From: Desulfuromonadaceae bacterium
GTDB lineage: Bacteria; Desulfobacterota; Desulfuromonadia; Desulfuromonadales; Geopsychrobacteraceae
Length of the DNA: 17,103 nucleotides
Direction: 5' to 3'
Assembly: GCA_030639985.1 (NCBI GenBank)
Contig: DAOWKG010000325.1
Span: forward strand, 1 to 17,103
Shown here: in pieces, positions 14,427 to 17,103 of the stretch
Numbering within the stretch: position 1 is the first letter of the stretch
Layout: every line of letters begins with the position of its first letter
Made by a program: the position numbers and the translations under genes
Notes under the pieces: generated by a model
What the model saw: only the letters and a program-made list of their open reading frames with translations
Database searches by the model: none
What the model was told of the DNA's origin: nothing

Positions 14427-17103
14427 TTATAGCAATTTGATCGAAAAATCTTTCAACTGATAAATGATCTTTCCATCTACCGATAAGAAACCATCTGCTT
14501 TTACCATTTTACTGTCATCATCAACCGCAGTGACTACAGCCTCTATCAATACTTTTTTATTGGCAGGGATAATTTGACCGCGATAGTTCCAGCTGTGTTT
14601 TTCGTTACACACAACAGTTTCAAACTGTGAATCTGGAATTATACCCCATTTTTTCGCAGCGATCACTTTTAGTAATTGCAGGAATGATTCCAGGCCAAGG
14701 GAACCGGGACAGACGGGATCTTGATAAAAGTGGGCCTTAAAGAACCACTCTTCTGGATCAACAATTTTATTGCCACGAATATAACCCAAGCCGTGCTCAC
14801 CACCTTGGGGAATGAACACTTCAACCTCATCAACCATACACATTTTAGGGTCTGGATATGGCAATTCTTGCGGATAGTTAAACTGCTCGGAGTTGGCTGA
14901 CTCGGCATCGGTGAGCTGATAGAGGGATGCCCCCTGCACCCCGACCTGCTGCGCCAGGGACTGTTTAGAGAAGAAACCGAAGACGGTATCGCCGCTGTAA
15001 ACTGGACCGATGCTGTCGCTGACAGCAAAATCATAACCTTGAATAATCATCCCGCCACTGCTAGCGACCCGGGTAATTTTAACATCAATAGTCAACGTAC
15101 CTGATTGCGCCGTCACCGGACGATGCTGCACCGCATTGCCATCGAGATTACGGAATGATAGATCGGTTTCACTGGTCAATGCCGAACCCAGATAAGCCGC
15201 CAACCAACCACACGGCTGCAAGCCAATTTCAAGGAGGACACTGAACGGCATGTTAGCTTGCCGATTGGAGTCAAAGTACCAAGCATCGACCGGGATGTCG
15301 TATTCAGCGGTAACGGTAACCCCTTCTACCAGCTTCCACGGCTCACCGTTAATAGCTACGATCCGATCCAAGAATTGAAATGGCGGCCCCGGTAAACGAG
15401 CAATTTTTCGCTCATGGTCAAAAATCCGATAGCGCTCACCAAAAGCAGCGGAAGGATTGCCGATCGCATAAGCAGTAATCCGGTCGGTATCGTAGAGTAT
15501 CTGCTTGGGTGCAGCTGTCGATTCATCACTTCCCTTCGCTTGCCAGAGCGCCTCAACCTGCTGGCGATCCAGACCTGCCAGTCGTACCGACATATCGGGA
15601 ATTTCGACAATCGGATGACCATCGGCAAACATAAGCGCATCGACGATCGCAAACGGTTCTGGTCGATAGCCCAGTTCCTTGATACTGACTCGGTAAGTGA
15701 CCGTTTTGGTCGTTGCAACCACCTGCCCACGACACTTCAATCCGCTCCCAATCCCTGGAACCGGCTCACACCAAGTCTCACCTTCGGCTCCGACCCACCC
15801 CATCCGCAACAAAAAGATCCTTAGCGTATGCATACAACATTCGTACATCAAGGTACCGGGCATAACCTGATCGTCGATGAAATGACAGGTCAAAAACCAG
15901 TCATCGGGTTGGATATCCATTTCAGCAGTTATCTGCCCAATCCCATAGCGACCACCTTGTGGATCGAGCTCAATCACCCGGTCGACCAGTTTCAGTTTAT
16001 TACCTGGTAAAGTGTAGGGTTTAAATGGCAAAGACGCAAATTGGGCCCCAAAACAACCTTGCAGATTGCCAGCATATAGTGCATTGATCTGCACTTCGTT
16101 ATAACTTTCTACCTGTAACGGTACTAACTCACGCCAATCTACCGGTAGTTTCCCCGGTTGCGGGGCTAAATCAAGTTTGGTATGGACGATTCCCTTGCCC
16201 GCAGCAAGATCTTCGGCGGTAAAGAATCCGGCACAGCCATTCCGCATCGAAAGAAGCGGTTCCCCGTTAACGGTTCCCTCAAAATTGAAACGGAACAGAT
16301 AGGTTTGGTCCTGACGGAAAAATTCCTCAATTTTGATATCGTAATGGATCGTATCACCAACCACCGGCAAACCACGATGAAAAGTTACCACCGCATCTAG
16401 CAGCCGATAGACCGCTTTACCTTTACTGATAAAGTCGATTCCCAGATATCCCGAAAGGAACAGATCGGCCTGGCCTGCTTCAACCGCAATACAGGTCGGA
16501 ATCCGGCCACCATCGAGATACCAGCGGTCAGCTGTCACATCATGTTCAGTGACAACCCGCCCATGGGTCATCGATTTAGGTACCCCCTCAACCGCCATAA
16601 TGCGATCAACCAACATTAGCGGACCATCTGGCAGACGAACCCGAGTTGGGTAAGTATCGACTTCAGCAAAGTCAGCCCCAAGCATTTTTTCGACCGAACC
16701 GACCGCAAACTCCATACACATATCACGGTCAAATGCGACCGTTACCGGAGGTGTCACTGGCGTAGTAACTAACGCAGGAGATGCAACTGGAGGAGCAGTT
16801 TGAAACCCGGAAAGATCAGCACCATTACTCACCAACTGCTGCAATAATGTGGTTTGCAGTGAGATATTATCGGTTAAAGCCTGTTCAAGCGACATTGAGA
16901 AGTCAAGATATGCTTCATGCGCAGCAATCCCGGCACTTAAATTCTGGCTGAAATTGGTGATAACCGGATCGTCAGCAACCACTATTGGTTGTGGTTGTTT
17001 GGTCGGTTCAGAATGACTTTTTTCTTCAGGTTGAACCTTAACATTGCAGTGTGATGTTACTGCTTTAACAGTCTTTATTGCACTAACAATACCATCAAGG
17101 TTG
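14427..17103 (-). CDS. pfaC: PfaC-type PUFA synthase subunit, C-terminal part (tandem FabA-like dehydratases; truncated by window edge)
   Basis: The frame is open to the right edge. The first 40 residues in view lie upstream of GTG 16982, so that codon is not the start and the protein exceeds 890 aa. Numbering from that GTG, a Pro/Thr/Val-rich linker (about 60-82) leads to four hot-dog folds at about 115-265, 325-470, 530-680 and 710-851. Folds 2 and 4 carry the FabA-type active site (CHFIDDQVMPG with His367 and Glu381; AHFYQDPVCPG with His751 and Glu765). Folds 1 and 3 have Tyr/Trp where His should be, so two double-hot-dog dehydratases are formed. The layout matches the PfaC end in EPA/DHA synthases, where ketosynthase and chain-length-factor domains precede. 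No acyltransferase follows fold 4. The dehydratases place and keep double bonds in the chain. Confidence 0.93.
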   Translation of the reverse strand, partial: NLDGIVSAIKTVKAVTSHCNVKVQPEEKSHSEPTKQPQPIVVADDPVITNFSQNLSAGIAAHEAYLDFSMSLEQALTDNISLQTTLLQQLVSNGADLSGFQTAPPVASPALVTTPVTPPVTVAFDRDMCMEFAVGSVEKMLGADFAEVDTYPTRVRLPDGPLMLVDRIMAVEGVPKSMTHGRVVTEHDVTADRWYLDGGRIPTCIAVEAGQADLFLSGYLGIDFISKGKAVYRLLDAVVTFHRGLPVVGDTIHYDIKIEEFFRQDQTYLFRFNFEGTVNGEPLLSMRNGCAGFFTAEDLAAGKGIVHTKLDLAPQPGKLPVDWRELVPLQVESYNEVQINALYAGNLQGCFGAQFASLPFKPYTLPGNKLKLVDRVIELDPQGGRYGIGQITAEMDIQPDDWFLTCHFIDDQVMPGTLMYECCMHTLRIFLLRMGWVGAEGETWCEPVPGIGSGLKCRGQVVATTKTVTYRVSIKELGYRPEPFAIVDALMFADGHPIVEIPDMSVRLAGLDRQQVEALWQAKGSDESTAAPKQILYDTDRITAYAIGNPSAAFGERYRIFDHERKIARLPGPPFQFLDRIVAINGEPWKLVEGVTVTAEYDIPVDAWYFDSNRQANMPFSVLLEIGLQPCGWLAAYLGSALTSETDLSFRNLDGNAVQHRPVTAQSGTLTIDVKITRVASSGGMIIQGYDFAVSDSIGPVYSGDTVFGFFSKQSLAQQVGVQGASLYQLTDAESANSEQFNYPQELPYPDPKMCMVDEVEVFIPQGGEHGLGYIRGNKIVDPEEWFFKAHFYQDPVCPGSLGLESFLQLLKVIAAKKWGIIPDSQFETVVCNEKHSWNYRGQIIPANKKVLIEAVVTAVDDDSKMVKADGFLSVDGKIIYQLKDFSIKLL

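Noticed and set aside
15414..15824. 136-aa plus-strand open frame within pfaC
   Set aside because: It is wholly antisense to well-conserved dehydratase sequence, and its translation shows no family features. It is a shadow of the codon bias of pfaC.
1..17103. CRISPR arrays, insertion sequences, prophage or integrase genes
   Set aside because: No regularly spaced repeats, transposase or integrase motifs were seen. Apart from the single palindromic element the window looks like stable chromosomal DNA.

Overview
The window reads as a chromosomal stretch of a Gram-negative, probably anaerobic proteobacterium. I favour the Desulfuromonadota (Desulfuromonas/Pelobacter-like bacteria) by inference from the MEMO-like protein, the small CxxC protein and the combination of ole and pfa genes. 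A marine gammaproteobacterium is the main alternative. Base composition is moderate to AT-leaning. All supported complete genes lie on the minus strand, so transcription runs from high to low coordinates. Only a short tail of a possible plus-strand gene appears at the left edge.

Layout, in the direction of transcription (right to left). At 14427-17103 is the C-terminal part of a very large PfaC-type subunit of a polyunsaturated fatty acid (PUFA) synthase, cut by the window edge. Four hot-dog folds are visible, forming two FabA-like dehydratases. A small lipoprotein gene follows 22 bp downstream. Next come a Cache-HAMP-GGDEF diguanylate cyclase, a small CxxC protein and a Ste24-type M48 membrane protease. 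From 10500 to 5647 lies a complete olefin-biosynthesis set: oleA, then a 232-bp gap holding a long imperfect palindrome, then the tightly packed oleB, oleC and oleD. A Sfp-type phosphopantetheinyl transferase starts 10 bp after oleD. The left third holds a membrane-anchored GSDH/sorbosone-dehydrogenase-like beta-propeller protein, a tRNA-Cys with a strong terminator, and a probable tauE-memo-gltX operon. A hairpin follows gltX and may also serve a convergent plus-strand gene.

How the genes fit together. OleA condenses two acyl chains head to head, OleD reduces the beta-keto acid, OleC makes a beta-lactone and OleB decarboxylates it to a long internal olefin. The PUFA synthase would make polyunsaturated acyl chains, and the phosphopantetheinyl transferase would activate its acyl carrier proteins. 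The locus therefore looks like a nearly self-contained route to a very long polyunsaturated hydrocarbon, comparable to the C31:9 polyene known from Shewanella. That product assignment is inference. The chemistry of the individual Ole and Pfa families is established.

Several start sites differ from the longest open frames. gltX starts at 1543, where AAAGGAG lies 5 nt upstream. oleD starts at a GTG at 6639, overlapping the oleC stop by 4 nt. oleB starts at a TTG or a GTG.
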